A stretch of DNA of 64,000 nt from Azospirillum lipoferum (GCF_024170005.1 NZ_JALJXJ010000008.1:248001-312000), one strand, 5' to 3'. Shown: positions 15,994-26,965, counted from the stretch's first letter. Made by a program: numbers and translations. Notes: generated by a model not told the origin, from the sequence alone.

Positions 15994-17064
15994 ATGGCTC
16001 GAAGTGACCTGCTTGTATCCCTTGTCCGCGCCGGTATAGCTGGTGAGCGGGAAACGTTGAAGTCGACGGTCGAGGCGATCGTTGCCGACGAGCGCGCCAA
16101 AAGCCATCATATTCTGGCCGACCGTCTTCAACGCGCGCTAAGCACGGTTGCCGTCACACCACCGCCTTTGACATCGACGTCCATGCCGACTGGTGGAGGC
16201 CGCGATGCCATTCTTGAGATCACGCCGACCGTCCGGCTCGACGAACTGATCCTTCCTCTTCCTGTTCGCCGTAATGCGGACCAATTGATCGAAGAGCATT
16301 TCCGCGCTGGCGTTCTGCGAGCCCATGGCTTGGAACCCCGGCACCGCGTTCTCCTCTCCGGACCGCCCGGAAATGGCAAGACCTCATTCGCCGAAGCGAT
16401 TGCCGAGTCGCTGGGGATGCCTTTCTTTGTGGTGCGTTACGACTCGTTGATCGGCAGTTATCTGGGAGAAACCAACACCCGGCTGCGCAAGCTTTTCGAC
16501 TACATCCGCACCCAGCCTTGCGTGCTGTTCTTCGATGAGTTCGACGCCATCGGCAAAGAACGCGGAGATACCCACGAGACCGGCGAGATCAAGCGCGTTG
16601 TCTCCTTCCTGCTGATGCAACTGGATCAACTGCCGAGCTATGTCATCGTCGTGGCTGCAACCAACCATGCGGAACTGCTGGATAGAGCCGTATGGCGGCG
16701 GTTCCAGCTACGGCTTGGATTTCCTGCGCCAGACCAGAGTATGTTGACAGCTTATGTGGAGCGATTGATCGGTCAGTGGCCTGAGAAGCCGAAGGTGGGA
16801 GCAAAAGGGATCGTTCGTGTGCTTGGCAAGATCAGCTATGCCGAAGCACGTGAATACTGTCAAAATGTTAGGCGACGCTATATACTCGGTTTAGGAGAAA
16901 TTCAGATCGATGACGCCGTGAAGGTGGAATCTGACCTTTGGGCGTCGCGTATCAAGCCGACCGAGAGCGATGCCGAGCGATCCGACCAAACCACTTCTGC
17001 GCCTGACGCCCAAAGCAAACGGCGACCGCCAAAAAGGTTCGAAGAAGTTCCTCCCACCTCCTAA
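15994..17064 (+). CDS. ietA: AAA ATPase, IetA-like (antitoxin/partner of subtilase)
   Basis: 356 aa. Classic AAA module: Walker A GPPGNGKT at 123-130, Walker B VLFFDE at 177-182, sensor-1 ATNHAELLD and an arginine finger in DRAVWRRFQ. About 90 N-terminal residues precede it and a short charged tail follows. It overlaps the downstream subtilase gene by 95 bases in another frame. This AAA-ATPase-then-subtilisin pair is the arrangement of IetAS, described as a toxin-antitoxin stability module on Agrobacterium pTiC58 and later among phage-defence genes; there IetA counters the protease. GC is visibly lower (about 60% in a sampled line). Assignment rests on architecture and motifs, without an alignment. 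Confidence 0.78.
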   Translation: MARSDLLVSLVRAGIAGERETLKSTVEAIVADERAKSHHILADRLQRALSTVAVTPPPLTSTSMPTGGGRDAILEITPTVRLDELILPLPVRRNADQLIEEHFRAGVLRAHGLEPRHRVLLSGPPGNGKTSFAEAIAESLGMPFFVVRYDSLIGSYLGETNTRLRKLFDYIRTQPCVLFFDEFDAIGKERGDTHETGEIKRVVSFLLMQLDQLPSYVIVVAATNHAELLDRAVWRRFQLRLGFPAPDQSMLTAYVERLIGQWPEKPKVGAKGIVRVLGKISYAEAREYCQNVRRRYILGLGEIQIDDAVKVESDLWASRIKPTESDAERSDQTTSAPDAQSKRRPPKRFEEVPPTS

Positions 17065-19489
17065 AGCATTCCCACGCGCCGACCAGATTCAGAAGCTTGG
17101 ACCGAAATTTGAGCGTTTGGCGGAGGTCATGGCCCGTCCGGGCGCACTGGAACTAACGGCCGATCCCACCGCACTGGCACCGGAGCGGTTGCTGGTGTTC
17201 GAAGTTCGCGGTTCGATCCAAGAGTTCGCCAAAGCGGTCAATGAGATCGCCGGTCTGGACTTCATCGACGAGGAGGAACTTGAAGGCGACGAAGGGGATA
17301 AGGCTCCGGTCGCGTACCTGCTGGTTCCCGATGCGCAGGCGATGGAGCAGATCCTGTCCTCGTGGAAGCGATGGAGCGCAGGTCGTCTGGACGCCTCAAA
17401 ACCTTGGGCTAAAGTGTTTGATCTGTTGCGCGATCTGCGGACGTGGGGGCCTGACGACCGCTTGAGCGAGGAGGAGCAGACTTTCCTGGAGGAAGAGATT
17501 GAAGGGCGTCCGGATAACGATCTGATCCTTCTGGAAGTCGAACTGGTATTTTCAGATAAACCCGAGCGCGCCATCAGCTATGAAGCCGCTGTTTCGGATT
17601 CCATCCTCACCTATGGCGGTCGAATCGCCCATCGCGCTTACGTTGAAGACATTGCGTATCATGCCCTGCTGGTGTCCCTTCCGGCTGTAGCTGTCCGGTC
17701 GATTGTTGAGCGGTCACCGGAATCGATCCTCGGACTCAATGCGGTGTGGCACATCCGGCCGCAGAGCTTGGCGCCGTCCATCGATATTGCCGACCCGGTG
17801 ACCGAACCACTGCGCCCGGGTCCGGTACCGGAAAAGCCCCCGATCCTTGCGCTGCTCGATGGTGTTCCCATCGCACGCCATCCTCTGCTCGCCGACCGCC
17901 TGGAGGTGCTGGACCTGTTCGAATTGGAACCGGACACGCCGGTCGCCAACCGTGTGCATGGAACGGCCATGGCGTCGCTGATCGTGCATGGTGATCGGAA
18001 CCGCCTGGAGGCTCCGCTACCGCGCCGTATCCTGGCCCTTCCCGTGATGGGGTGGGACGGAAGAGACGAGGGCTTGCCCAAGGACCGGTTGATCATCGAT
18101 GTGATGTATCGAGCGCTCTACGCACTCCATGGTCCTGAGAGCATTGCACCAAGTGTTCTTATCGTAAATATGTCACTGGGGAACAGGAAACGCCCATTCC
18201 ACGGGCAGATGTCGCCATGGGGTCGCCTTTTGGACAGATTGGCATGGCGATTCGGAGTGCTGTTTCTGGTAAGTGCCGGGAACGCCACGGATGCGTTCAC
18301 TGTGCCGGCCTTCGCGGGTTCCATGGAATTCGAAGGGGCGGATGGGACTGCGCGTGCCCGTGGCGTCTTGTCCGCATTGAACGATAAAATCGCGGAGCGG
18401 CGCTTGATTTCGCCCGCGGAAACCCTCAACGGGCTGACGGTGGGAGCGGCAAATGTCGATGCGGTACCGGCGCACGAGCGGCGTACGGTCGGCATCAACG
18501 TCGAACCCTATCCCGAACATCGGATGTCCAATCCGTCCAGCCGGGTCGGTCCCGGCTTCGCCCGGTCGATCAAGCCCGATTTTCTGATGCCGGGATCGCG
18601 TGAACATCTGCGGATTCGGGCAAGTGGCGGGAATATGTCCGTTGCGCCGGCAGGCGTTGCGAGAGCGTTCGGGCTGAAGGTTGCAGCCCCACCGGTCGAT
18701 GGCAACGAAGCCACCGAGCGCTACACCAACGGCACCAGCGCGGCAACAGCCCTCGGCTCCCGAACCTGTCACCGCATCCATGATGCTTTGGAGGATGCCT
18801 ACGGCGAATCATTCACGGCATTGCCGCGGCATCGGCGCGCCGTGCTGCTCAAGGCGTTGATGGTGCATCCCGCCCGCTGGCCGGAAAGCAGTGCGCTGCT
18901 CATTCGGGAAACGTTGGGGCCGAGCGATCCGAAACAGCATGTGCGACAGAAGGACAATGTTCGCCGCTTCCTTGGCTACGGGGTTCTGGATCCCGATGAT
19001 GCGGTTGCTTGCGCGGCTGATCGCGCCACTTTCTGGGCGGTCGGGATGTTGCCCAGTGAACAGTCCGCGGTCGTCGAGATCCCCATTCCGACCTGTATCG
19101 GCGGCCAAGCCCGCCCGCATGGCCTATGGGCAACTCTGGCATGGTTCACTCCGGTTCAGCCGGGCCGGCGTAGCTATCGGTCAGTGCGGTTGAACCTTCT
19201 TGATCCTGACCATCTGGCGACGCTTGCTATGAAACCGGCACCGGCCCAACCGGACCATAACCAAGTGCGGCGGGGTACGGTCCTATCGCGCCGTTGGGAG
19301 GGCAACCGCGCTCCAGCCGTTACCGAAAATATGACCGTCCGGTTGGTCGTCCAACGGGAACTCGACCAGGGAACACCGATTGACGATCCGGTTCCCTATG
19401 GGCTGGCCGTCACCCTGTCGATGCCCGGCGTGAACGAGGTCTATAACCAAGTCCGTCAGCGCCTCACCCCAAGGCAGCGGATCCGATAA
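16970..19489 (+). CDS. ietS: Subtilisin-like serine protease, IetS-like toxin/effector
   Basis: 839 aa. The start at 16970 lies inside the ATPase gene; it is kept because KPLLRLTP and FPRADQIQKLGPKFERL read like a genuine N-terminus. The peptidase S8 triad is Asp297 (ALLDGVP), His330 (VHGTAMASL) and Ser590 (NGTSAATALG), with oxyanion Asn438 (VSAGNAT). About 290 residues precede the protease domain and 240 follow it. There is no signal peptide, so it should act in the cytoplasm, unlike most subtilases. In the Agrobacterium system IetS is the toxin restrained by IetA. A bidirectional terminator follows. GC and codon use differ from the flanks, suggesting transfer. Confidence 0.8.
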   Translation: MPSDPTKPLLRLTPKANGDRQKGSKKFLPPPKAFPRADQIQKLGPKFERLAEVMARPGALELTADPTALAPERLLVFEVRGSIQEFAKAVNEIAGLDFIDEEELEGDEGDKAPVAYLLVPDAQAMEQILSSWKRWSAGRLDASKPWAKVFDLLRDLRTWGPDDRLSEEEQTFLEEEIEGRPDNDLILLEVELVFSDKPERAISYEAAVSDSILTYGGRIAHRAYVEDIAYHALLVSLPAVAVRSIVERSPESILGLNAVWHIRPQSLAPSIDIADPVTEPLRPGPVPEKPPILALLDGVPIARHPLLADRLEVLDLFELEPDTPVANRVHGTAMASLIVHGDRNRLEAPLPRRILALPVMGWDGRDEGLPKDRLIIDVMYRALYALHGPESIAPSVLIVNMSLGNRKRPFHGQMSPWGRLLDRLAWRFGVLFLVSAGNATDAFTVPAFAGSMEFEGADGTARARGVLSALNDKIAERRLISPAETLNGLTVGAANVDAVPAHERRTVGINVEPYPEHRMSNPSSRVGPGFARSIKPDFLMPGSREHLRIRASGGNMSVAPAGVARAFGLKVAAPPVDGNEATERYTNGTSAATALGSRTCHRIHDALEDAYGESFTALPRHRRAVLLKALMVHPARWPESSALLIRETLGPSDPKQHVRQKDNVRRFLGYGVLDPDDAVACAADRATFWAVGMLPSEQSAVVEIPIPTCIGGQARPHGLWATLAWFTPVQPGRRSYRSVRLNLLDPDHLATLAMKPAPAQPDHNQVRRGTVLSRRWEGNRAPAVTENMTVRLVVQRELDQGTPIDDPVPYGLAVTLSMPGVNEVYNQVRQRLTPRQRIR

Positions 19490-19492
19490 AGA

Positions 19493-19516
19493 AAAGGCGG
19501 GCCTGAGCCCGCCTTT
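19493..19516. terminator. Bidirectional terminator between ietS and lepA
   Basis: 10-bp stem AAAGGCGGGC / GCCCGCCTTT with a CTGA loop, between two convergent genes ending at 19489 and 19526. The A and T ends of the stem serve both strands. Confidence 0.85.
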
Positions 19517-19525
19517 CCGTTTTCC

Positions 19526-21328
<1,803 letters not shown>

Positions 21329-21453
21329 CGGGGCCCAAACAAGCGAGAGTTTGCCGGGAACATAGGGCGGACGGGGGATGGGCGCAATGATGGTGTGTCG
21401 GTGGGCGCCGCGCAGGGCGTACGGGCGGTTGCGGGACAGCGCGGCGTGGGGCG

Positions 21454-21500
21454 GATGGAACGGGATGGAACGTTTTTCGGCGGGGTGTTCACTGTTCCAA
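21454..21500. repeat. Single diverged copy of the TGGAAC repeat
   Basis: TGGAAC at 21456-21461, repeated as TGGAACG at 21466, then GTTCCA at 21494-21499. Same head (ATGGAAC..GATGGAACG-TTTTTC) as the tandem repeats at 4346-4553. Lies in the lepA/tetR divergent gap. Confidence 0.55.
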
Positions 21501-21516
21501 TGCTCCGGAAATTAGG

Positions 21517-21546
21517 TTGACTATTCATTCTAGAACAAACACTCTA
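21517..21546 (+). promoter_or_regulatory. Promoter and TetR-type operator upstream of tetR-ndh
   Basis: TTGACT (21517-21522) is a good -35 box; the -10 is unclear (candidates overlap CACTCTAAAT). Over it lies the imperfect palindrome TAGAACAA/ACACTCTA (21531-21546), whose outer four bases TAGA/TCTA are symmetric. Its position suits autorepression by the TetR protein encoded 41 bases downstream. Confidence 0.45.
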
Positions 21547-21586
21547 AATTTGTCGGGTAACGGACGACGTCAGGAAAGGCATCGTG

Positions 21587-22213
21587 ATGAGGCCGCAGAA
21601 AGCCGAACCTAGGGCCGAACCCAAGGCCGACATGCGCCGCCGCCAAGTTATCGATGCGGCAGCCGAGTGTTTCCGCCGGGAAGGGTTCCATGGCACGAGC
21701 ATCGCCCGCATCTCGCAGGCGGCCGGCATGAGTTCAGGCCACATCTATCACTATTTCGACAGCAAGGAGACGATCGTCGAGGCGATCGTCAAGCAGGAAG
21801 AGGGCGACTTCTCCGAGCTTATGCAGTTGCTTGCACGGGATGAAGGGGAAGGGGACTTCCTGGATGCGATGCATCGGCTCATGGACGAACTCCTGAACCG
21901 TATCCTCGACCCTCAACGTGTCGCGCTGATGCTTGAGATCGCCTCGGAGGGCGCAAGAAATCCGCGGGTCGCGGCCATGCTGCAGGAGAGCGACCGCCGG
22001 CTGGCCCAGCAGTTCGCTACGCTGGCCGAGGCGCGGGGGGAAACGGCGATTGCGGACGTCGACGACCCGGAGAGCCGCGTGCGCCTGGAAATCTTCGCTC
22101 TGCTGCTCTCCGGCCTGACCCTGCGTTCGGTTTACAGCCCGGCGATCGATCGGCCGCGGATCGCGCGATCCATCAAGGCGGTCCTTACCATCCTGTGGAG
22201 ACCCACCGCATGA
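21587..22213 (+). CDS. TetR-family transcriptional regulator
   Basis: 208 aa from the ATG at 21587, which follows AGGAAAGG by seven bases; a GTG directly before it (21584) is possible. The N-terminal DNA-binding domain is complete: RRQVIDAAAECFRREGFHGTSIARIS followed by GMSSGHIYHYFDSKETI. The C-terminal ligand domain is unassigned. The stop overlaps the start of the NDH-2 gene (ATGA), so the two are one operon and the regulator likely controls NADH dehydrogenase expression. Confidence 0.92.
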   Translation: MRPQKAEPRAEPKADMRRRQVIDAAAECFRREGFHGTSIARISQAAGMSSGHIYHYFDSKETIVEAIVKQEEGDFSELMQLLARDEGEGDFLDAMHRLMDELLNRILDPQRVALMLEIASEGARNPRVAAMLQESDRRLAQQFATLAEARGETAIADVDDPESRVRLEIFALLLSGLTLRSVYSPAIDRPRIARSIKAVLTILWRPTA

Positions 22214-23511
22214 AGCCGTCGTCTTCCGCCATTCCCCATATCCGCATCGTCGGCGGGGGCGTCGCCGGTCTGATCCTGGCGACGCGCCTCGGCCATGTCA
22301 TGGGCCGACGGGGAACCGCACAGATCAGCCTGATCGACCGCAGCCCGACCCATGTCTGGAAGCCGATGCTGCACACCTTCGCGGCCGGCACCTGGAACAT
22401 CTACCAGCAGCAGGTCCAGTTCCTCGTCCATGCCGGTTCGCATCACTTCAAATATATACCCGGAGAGATGGCGGGTCTTGATCGCGAGGGACGACGGCTC
22501 CGTCTGGCGCCGCTGCAGGCGAACGGCGAGGTGATCGCCGATGCGCGGGATCTCGATTACGACCTTCTGATCCTTGCGACGGGCAGCCGCGCCAATGATT
22601 TCGCCATCCCCGGCGTCGCCGAGCATTGCCATTTCATCGACAGCCAAAGGGAAGCCGACGCCTTCAACGACAAACTGCGCACCCATGTCGGCCGCAGCTT
22701 CCTGCATGGTGACGAAATCCGCATCGCCATCGGCGGCGGTGGGGCGACCGGGGTCGAACTGGCGGCGGAATTGACCAGGATGGTCGAGCTGGCCGGGGGG
22801 TATGGCGAGGTCGACATCCGGAGCCGCCTGCGCATCACCCTGCTGGAAAGCGGACCGCGCATCCTTGCGGCATTTCCCGAGCGGGTTGCCGCTTCCGCCA
22901 CCGAACAACTGCGCGGACTTGGCGTTGATGTCCGTGTCGGCGTCAAGATCGTCGGTGCCGACGCCGGGGGCTATCGCCTGGAAAGCGGGGAAAGGATCGA
23001 GGCGGATTTGAAGGTCTGGGCTGCCGGCATCCGTGCGTCCGAAGCGGTCGGGAATTGCGGCCTCGAACTCAATCGTGCACATCAGATCGTGGTGGCGCCC
23101 AACCTCCAGGCCCGGAACGACGAGGCCATATTCGCCGTCGGGGACTGCAGCAGCCTCATCCCGGAGGGTGCCGAGCGTCCCTTGCCGTCGACGGCGCAGG
23201 TCGCCAATCAGCAGGCGCTGCATCTCGTCGCGCACCTGCCGTCCTGGGTGGGCGAGCGCCGGCCGGTTCCCCCCTTCGTCTTCCGGGACCTGGGCGCCCT
23301 GGTATCGCTTGGCGAATACAATGCCTTCGGCACTTTGGGACGCTTCGGTCTCTTCCCTGGCGGATTCGTCGAAGGGCGCTTTGCGCAGCTGAGCCACGCA
23401 GCCCTGTACCGGCGGCATCAACTGGCCCTGCATGGTCCGGCGAATGCGGGGCTGCTGTGGATGGCCGAACGCCTGAACGCCCTCACCCAGCCCTCGATCC
23501 GCATCACCTGA
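22210..23511 (+). CDS. ndh: Type II NADH:quinone oxidoreductase
   Basis: 433 aa from the ATG at 22210, overlapping the tetR stop; TGGAG lies upstream. Single-subunit, non-proton-pumping NADH dehydrogenase. FAD-binding Rossmann motif IVGGGVAGLILATRLG at 17-32, ATG motif LILATGSRAND, NAD-binding GGGGATGVELAAEL, and the second FAD motif EAIFAVGDCSS. The C-terminal ~40 residues (LWMAERLNALTQPSIRIT) are the usual membrane-binding end. Alternative routing of electrons into quinone would relieve redox load; control by the coupled TetR is inferred. Confidence 0.9.
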   Translation: MKPSSSAIPHIRIVGGGVAGLILATRLGHVMGRRGTAQISLIDRSPTHVWKPMLHTFAAGTWNIYQQQVQFLVHAGSHHFKYIPGEMAGLDREGRRLRLAPLQANGEVIADARDLDYDLLILATGSRANDFAIPGVAEHCHFIDSQREADAFNDKLRTHVGRSFLHGDEIRIAIGGGGATGVELAAELTRMVELAGGYGEVDIRSRLRITLLESGPRILAAFPERVAASATEQLRGLGVDVRVGVKIVGADAGGYRLESGERIEADLKVWAAGIRASEAVGNCGLELNRAHQIVVAPNLQARNDEAIFAVGDCSSLIPEGAERPLPSTAQVANQQALHLVAHLPSWVGERRPVPPFVFRDLGALVSLGEYNAFGTLGRFGLFPGGFVEGRFAQLSHAALYRRHQLALHGPANAGLLWMAERLNALTQPSIRIT

Positions 23512-23535
23512 ACCGGACTTCGCACGGTCCCGACG

Positions 23536-23607
23536 GGCGCGCTTCGGCGCGCCGCAAAGGGGCATGCTGCCCCTTCGCGATCTCCTGGCAAAGGCTGGCG
23601 CCTTTGC
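23536..23607. repeat. Stack of three consecutive perfect hairpins between ndh and hrpB
   Basis: GGCGCGC-TTCG-GCGCGCC (23536-23553), AAGGGGCA-TGC-TGCCCCTT (23557-23575) and GCAAAGGC-TGGC-GCCTTTGC (23588-23607), each perfect, followed at once by the dispersed repeat at 23611. Located between convergent genes, so termination or mRNA end protection is likely, though no T run is present. Confidence 0.6.
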
Positions 23608-23610
23608 TGC

Positions 23611-23646
23611 CCCCTCACCCTGACCCTCTCCCCAGGGGGAGAGGGG
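23611..23646. repeat. Dispersed palindromic repeat, copy 1
   Basis: CCCCTCACCCTGACCCTCTC, then CCCA and GGGGGAGAGGGG. The CCCTCTCCCC/GGGGGAGAGGG part is a hairpin. The same element occurs at 29441, 31512 and 31614, and a related one at 49405. Confidence 0.75.
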
Positions 23647-23677
23647 ATTGGGGGCGTTGCGGTGCAGGGCAGGCCGT

Positions 23678-26266
23678 TTACCGTCCCCTCGGCTTCGCCC
23701 TCGCGGTCGGTTCCGCTTCCAGCGGGTTGTCGGGCCAGTAGTGTTTCGGGTACTGGCCCTTCAAATCCGCCTTCACCGCCTTGTAGGCGTTGGCCCAGAA
23801 GCTCGCGAGGTCGCGGGTGACCTGGACCGGGCGGCGGGCGGGAGACAGCAGGTGCAGCAGCAAGGGCACCCGGCCGCCGGCGATGCGCGGGGTCTCGGCC
23901 AGACCGAACATCTCCTGCAACCGCACCGCCAGCACCGGCTCCTCGCCGTCATAGTCGATGGGGATGCGGGAGCCGCTCGGCACCTCGACATGGGTCGGGG
24001 CCTCGGCGTCCAGGCGGGTCTTCAGCTCCCAGGGCAGCAGGGCGCGGAGCGCGCTCGACAGGTCGATGCGCTCCAGATGGGCGCGGCGCGACACGCCGTC
24101 GAGGAAGGGGGCCAGCCACTCCTCCAGACCGTCCATCAGGGCCGTGTCGGACAGGTCGGGCCAGCCGTAAGCGTCGCCCTCGCGGCTGCGCAGGAACATC
24201 ACGCGGGTGCGCCATTTGCGCAGCTCGTCGGTCCAGGGCAGGCAGCTTGGGCCGAGCGCGCGGATGCCCTCGATCATCGCGGCGGTCATCGCGTCGGTCG
24301 GCGGCTTGGCCAGCTTCTCGTCCTTCAGGATCAGGGCGAACAGCATGCGCCGCCGCCGCGCCAGCACCGTCTGCTCGCGCGCGTCCCAGGCGACGATGGT
24401 CTCCGTGCGGATGTCGTCGGCGAAGCTCTCCTCCAGATCGGCCAGCGTGACCGGGGCGGCCAGGAAGATGCGCGATTCGCGGGCAGCGCCGTCGAGGTCG
24501 GCGATGGCGAGCCATTCCTCGGCCGACAGCGGCTCGGCCTGCTGGAAATAGGCGCCGCGCCCGCCCGACAGGCGGTACTGCGCCGCCACGCCGCCCGGTT
24601 GGCCGCCGGGGCGGCGCTGGCCGATGCGGTCGGGATAGGCGAGCGCCAGCAGGATGCCGACGGCGTTGGAATCCATCGCGTCGTCGTCGCGCACGCCAAG
24701 CTGGCGGCGCCACTGCCGGGCCTGCTTCACCGCCTGCTGCGCCCCGCCGCGGTCGACGCTGAGGCCGCGCGCCGCGCCCTGGCCGCCGCGCTCCTCGCCG
24801 CGCAGCAGATCGACGCGCAGGCGCAGGTCGGCGTCGCGGAAACCCGGTTGGGAGCGGACGATGTCGCGCTCGCCCAGCAGCGCCGCGACCAGACAGGCGA
24901 GCGCGCCCTGGCCCATCGCCTTGCCGGCCAGCATCATGTGGGCCAGACGCGGATGCACGCCGAAGCCGGCCATGCGGCGGCCGTGCGGGGTGATCGCTCC
25001 CGCCTTGTCGAGTGCGCCGAGGCTGGTCAGCAGCTCGCGCGCCTGGGCCATCGCCGCGGCCGGTGGCTGGTCGAGCCAGGACAGGCTGGCGGGGTCGGAG
25101 ACGCCCCACACCGCAAGCTCCAGCGCCAGCGGGGCAAGGTCGGCGTCAGCGATCTCCGGCGTGGTGAAGGGGGCCAGCGCCTTGTGCGTCGCCTCCGGCC
25201 ACAGGCGGTAGCAGACGCCGGGCTCCAGACGGCCGGCGCGGCCGCGGCGCTGCTCGGCCGAGGCCTGGCTGACCTTCACCGTCGCCAGACGGGTCATGCC
25301 GCCGCGCGGGTCGAAGCGCGGAACCCGCATCAGCCCGCTGTCGACCACGATGCGGATGCCCTCGATGGTCAGGCTGGTCTCGGCGATGGAGGTCGCCAGC
25401 ACGATCTTGCGCTGGCCGGGCGGGGTGGGGGAGATGGCGCGGTCCTGCGCCTCGGCCGACAGGTCGCCATAGAGCGGGGCGATGACGGTGTTCGGCCCCA
25501 GGTCGGACTGGTCGAGCAGGGACTGGACGCGGCGGATCTCGCCGACGCCGGGCAGGAAGACCAGGGCGTTGCCGGGCTCCTCGCGCAGGGCGCGGCGGAC
25601 GGCGGCGGCGACGGCGTCCTCAATGCGGGTGCCATCCATTCTTCCTGTGGGCGCGGGCGCGTCGAGGTGGCGGGTCTCGACCGGGTAGGCGCGGCCCTCG
25701 CTGGTCACCATCGCGGCGGGGCCTTGGGCGTCGGCCAGCAGGGTGGCGACCGGGGCGGCGTCGAGCGTCGCCGACATCACGACGAGGCGCAGGTCGTCGC
25801 GCAGCGCCCCGCGCGCCTCCTGCACCAGGGCGAGGGCGAGGTCGCTGTCGATGCCGCGCTCGTGGAACTCGTCGAACAGGACGGCGCCGACGGCGGGAAG
25901 CTCCGGATCCTCCTGAAGCTGGCGCAGGAACAGGCCGTCGGTCACCACCTCGATCCGCGTCTTCGGGCCGATTTTGGTGTCCAGGCGGACGCGGTAGCCG
26001 ACGGTCTCGCCCACCGCCTCTCCCAGCATCGACGCCATCCGGCGCGCGGCGGCGCGGGCGGCGAGGCGCCGCGGCTCCAGCACCAGGATCTTGCGGCCCT
26101 TCAGCCAAGCGGCCTCCAGCAGGGCCAGCGGCACGCGGGTGGTCTTGCCCGCACCCGGCGGGGCTTGCAGCACGGCGGTGCCGCGGCGGTCCAGCGCCTC
26201 CAGCAGGGCGGGCAGGACGGGATCGATCGGGAGGGGGGGAAGGGGCGGGAAGGCGGGCTTGCTCAT
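23678..26266 (-). CDS. hrpB: ATP-dependent helicase HrpB
   Basis: 862 aa from the ATG at 26266; an upstream in-frame start adds 42 residues with no homology-like content. DEAH-box helicase: Walker A APPGAGKTT at 35-43, DEFH box in LFDEFHERG, SAT motif VVMSATLD and motif VI in QRRGRAGRLEPG. The HrpB C-terminal domain ends with the family signature PVQVTRDLASFW...YPKHYWPDNP. RNA helicase by homology; its role in most bacteria is poorly defined. Convergent with ndh and divergent from the ferritin-like gene. Confidence 0.95.
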   Translation of the reverse strand: MSKPAFPPLPPLPIDPVLPALLEALDRRGTAVLQAPPGAGKTTRVPLALLEAAWLKGRKILVLEPRRLAARAAARRMASMLGEAVGETVGYRVRLDTKIGPKTRIEVVTDGLFLRQLQEDPELPAVGAVLFDEFHERGIDSDLALALVQEARGALRDDLRLVVMSATLDAAPVATLLADAQGPAAMVTSEGRAYPVETRHLDAPAPTGRMDGTRIEDAVAAAVRRALREEPGNALVFLPGVGEIRRVQSLLDQSDLGPNTVIAPLYGDLSAEAQDRAISPTPPGQRKIVLATSIAETSLTIEGIRIVVDSGLMRVPRFDPRGGMTRLATVKVSQASAEQRRGRAGRLEPGVCYRLWPEATHKALAPFTTPEIADADLAPLALELAVWGVSDPASLSWLDQPPAAAMAQARELLTSLGALDKAGAITPHGRRMAGFGVHPRLAHMMLAGKAMGQGALACLVAALLGERDIVRSQPGFRDADLRLRVDLLRGEERGGQGAARGLSVDRGGAQQAVKQARQWRRQLGVRDDDAMDSNAVGILLALAYPDRIGQRRPGGQPGGVAAQYRLSGGRGAYFQQAEPLSAEEWLAIADLDGAARESRIFLAAPVTLADLEESFADDIRTETIVAWDAREQTVLARRRRMLFALILKDEKLAKPPTDAMTAAMIEGIRALGPSCLPWTDELRKWRTRVMFLRSREGDAYGWPDLSDTALMDGLEEWLAPFLDGVSRRAHLERIDLSSALRALLPWELKTRLDAEAPTHVEVPSGSRIPIDYDGEEPVLAVRLQEMFGLAETPRIAGGRVPLLLHLLSPARRPVQVTRDLASFWANAYKAVKADLKGQYPKHYWPDNPLEAEPTARAKPRGR

Positions 26267-26443
26267 GAGGGGGAGTCTGCTGCCGCGAACCGGCGGGAAA
26301 GGCAATGGTTTTCGGGCGACGGAGGGCGAGGCGCGCGCCAAAAGGTCGCAGGGGCGGGGCAGGGTGCAGCGGGGCGGGACCGATGACCGCATAGGCTGTA
26401 TGGTTTTGCCGTCGTCGGGCTTCTTCGCACTTCACAGGGATCC

Positions 26444-26923
26444 ATGACCGATATCCACGACGCCGCCCTGTTCCTCGCCCACGCCTGCGCGCTGGAGGAG
26501 GACGCCGCCACCCGCTTCGCCGACCTGTCGGAGGCGATGAAGACCTATGGCAACCAGGAGGTCGCGGCCTTCTTCGGCCAGATGGCGAAATTCTCGCGCC
26601 TGCATCTGGCCGAGGCGCGGGAACGGTCGGGCTTCCGCAAGATCCCCGATCTGGCGCCGGAAGACTTCCAATGGCCGGACGGCGACAGCCCGGAAGCGGC
26701 CTCGATGGAGGGGTCGCACTATCTGATGACGGTGGAATACGCGCTGGAACTGGCGCTGGACAGCGAACGGCGCGGGCAGGCCTTCTACGCCGAGGTGGCG
26801 AAGACCACCACCGATGCCGAGGTCCGCATGATGGCCGAGGAGTTCGCCGCCGAAGAGGCCGAGCATGTCGCCCAGCTTGAGGTGTGGGCCAAGCGCTATC
26901 CGGCCTTGCAGGGGCAGGAGTAG
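26444..26923 (+). CDS. Ferritin-like/rubrerythrin-type diiron protein
   Basis: 159 aa, all-helical. Glu- and His-rich helices carry the ferritin-like metal pattern: CALEEDAATRF, FSRLHLAEARE, ELALDSERRGQAFYAEV and the closing EEFAAEEAEHV, where ExxH pairs are visible. No C-terminal rubredoxin Cys4 domain, so it is an erythrin-like domain only. Likely binds two irons and handles peroxide or ferrous iron, which is family knowledge. No SD stronger than CAGGGATCC precedes the ATG. Confidence 0.75.
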   Translation: MTDIHDAALFLAHACALEEDAATRFADLSEAMKTYGNQEVAAFFGQMAKFSRLHLAEARERSGFRKIPDLAPEDFQWPDGDSPEAASMEGSHYLMTVEYALELALDSERRGQAFYAEVAKTTTDAEVRMMAEEFAAEEAEHVAQLEVWAKRYPALQGQE

Positions 26924-26934
26924 GGGCAGGATGA

Positions 26935-26961
26935 GGAAGGGGGCGTTGGCTGCCCCCTTCC
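26935..26961. terminator. Hairpin between two convergent genes
   Basis: 10-bp stem GGAAGGGGGC / GCCCCCTTCC with a 7-base loop between genes ending at 26923 and 26966. No clear T run on either side. Confidence 0.6.
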
Positions 26962-26965
26962 CTCG

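Noticed and set aside
15755..16039. 94-codon plus-strand frame upstream of the AAA ATPase
   Set aside because: No ribosome site, overlaps the ATPase start, unlikely composition.
23648..26386. 912-codon plus-strand frame antisense to hrpB
   Set aside because: Same GC-driven artefact; hrpB has all helicase motifs on the other strand.
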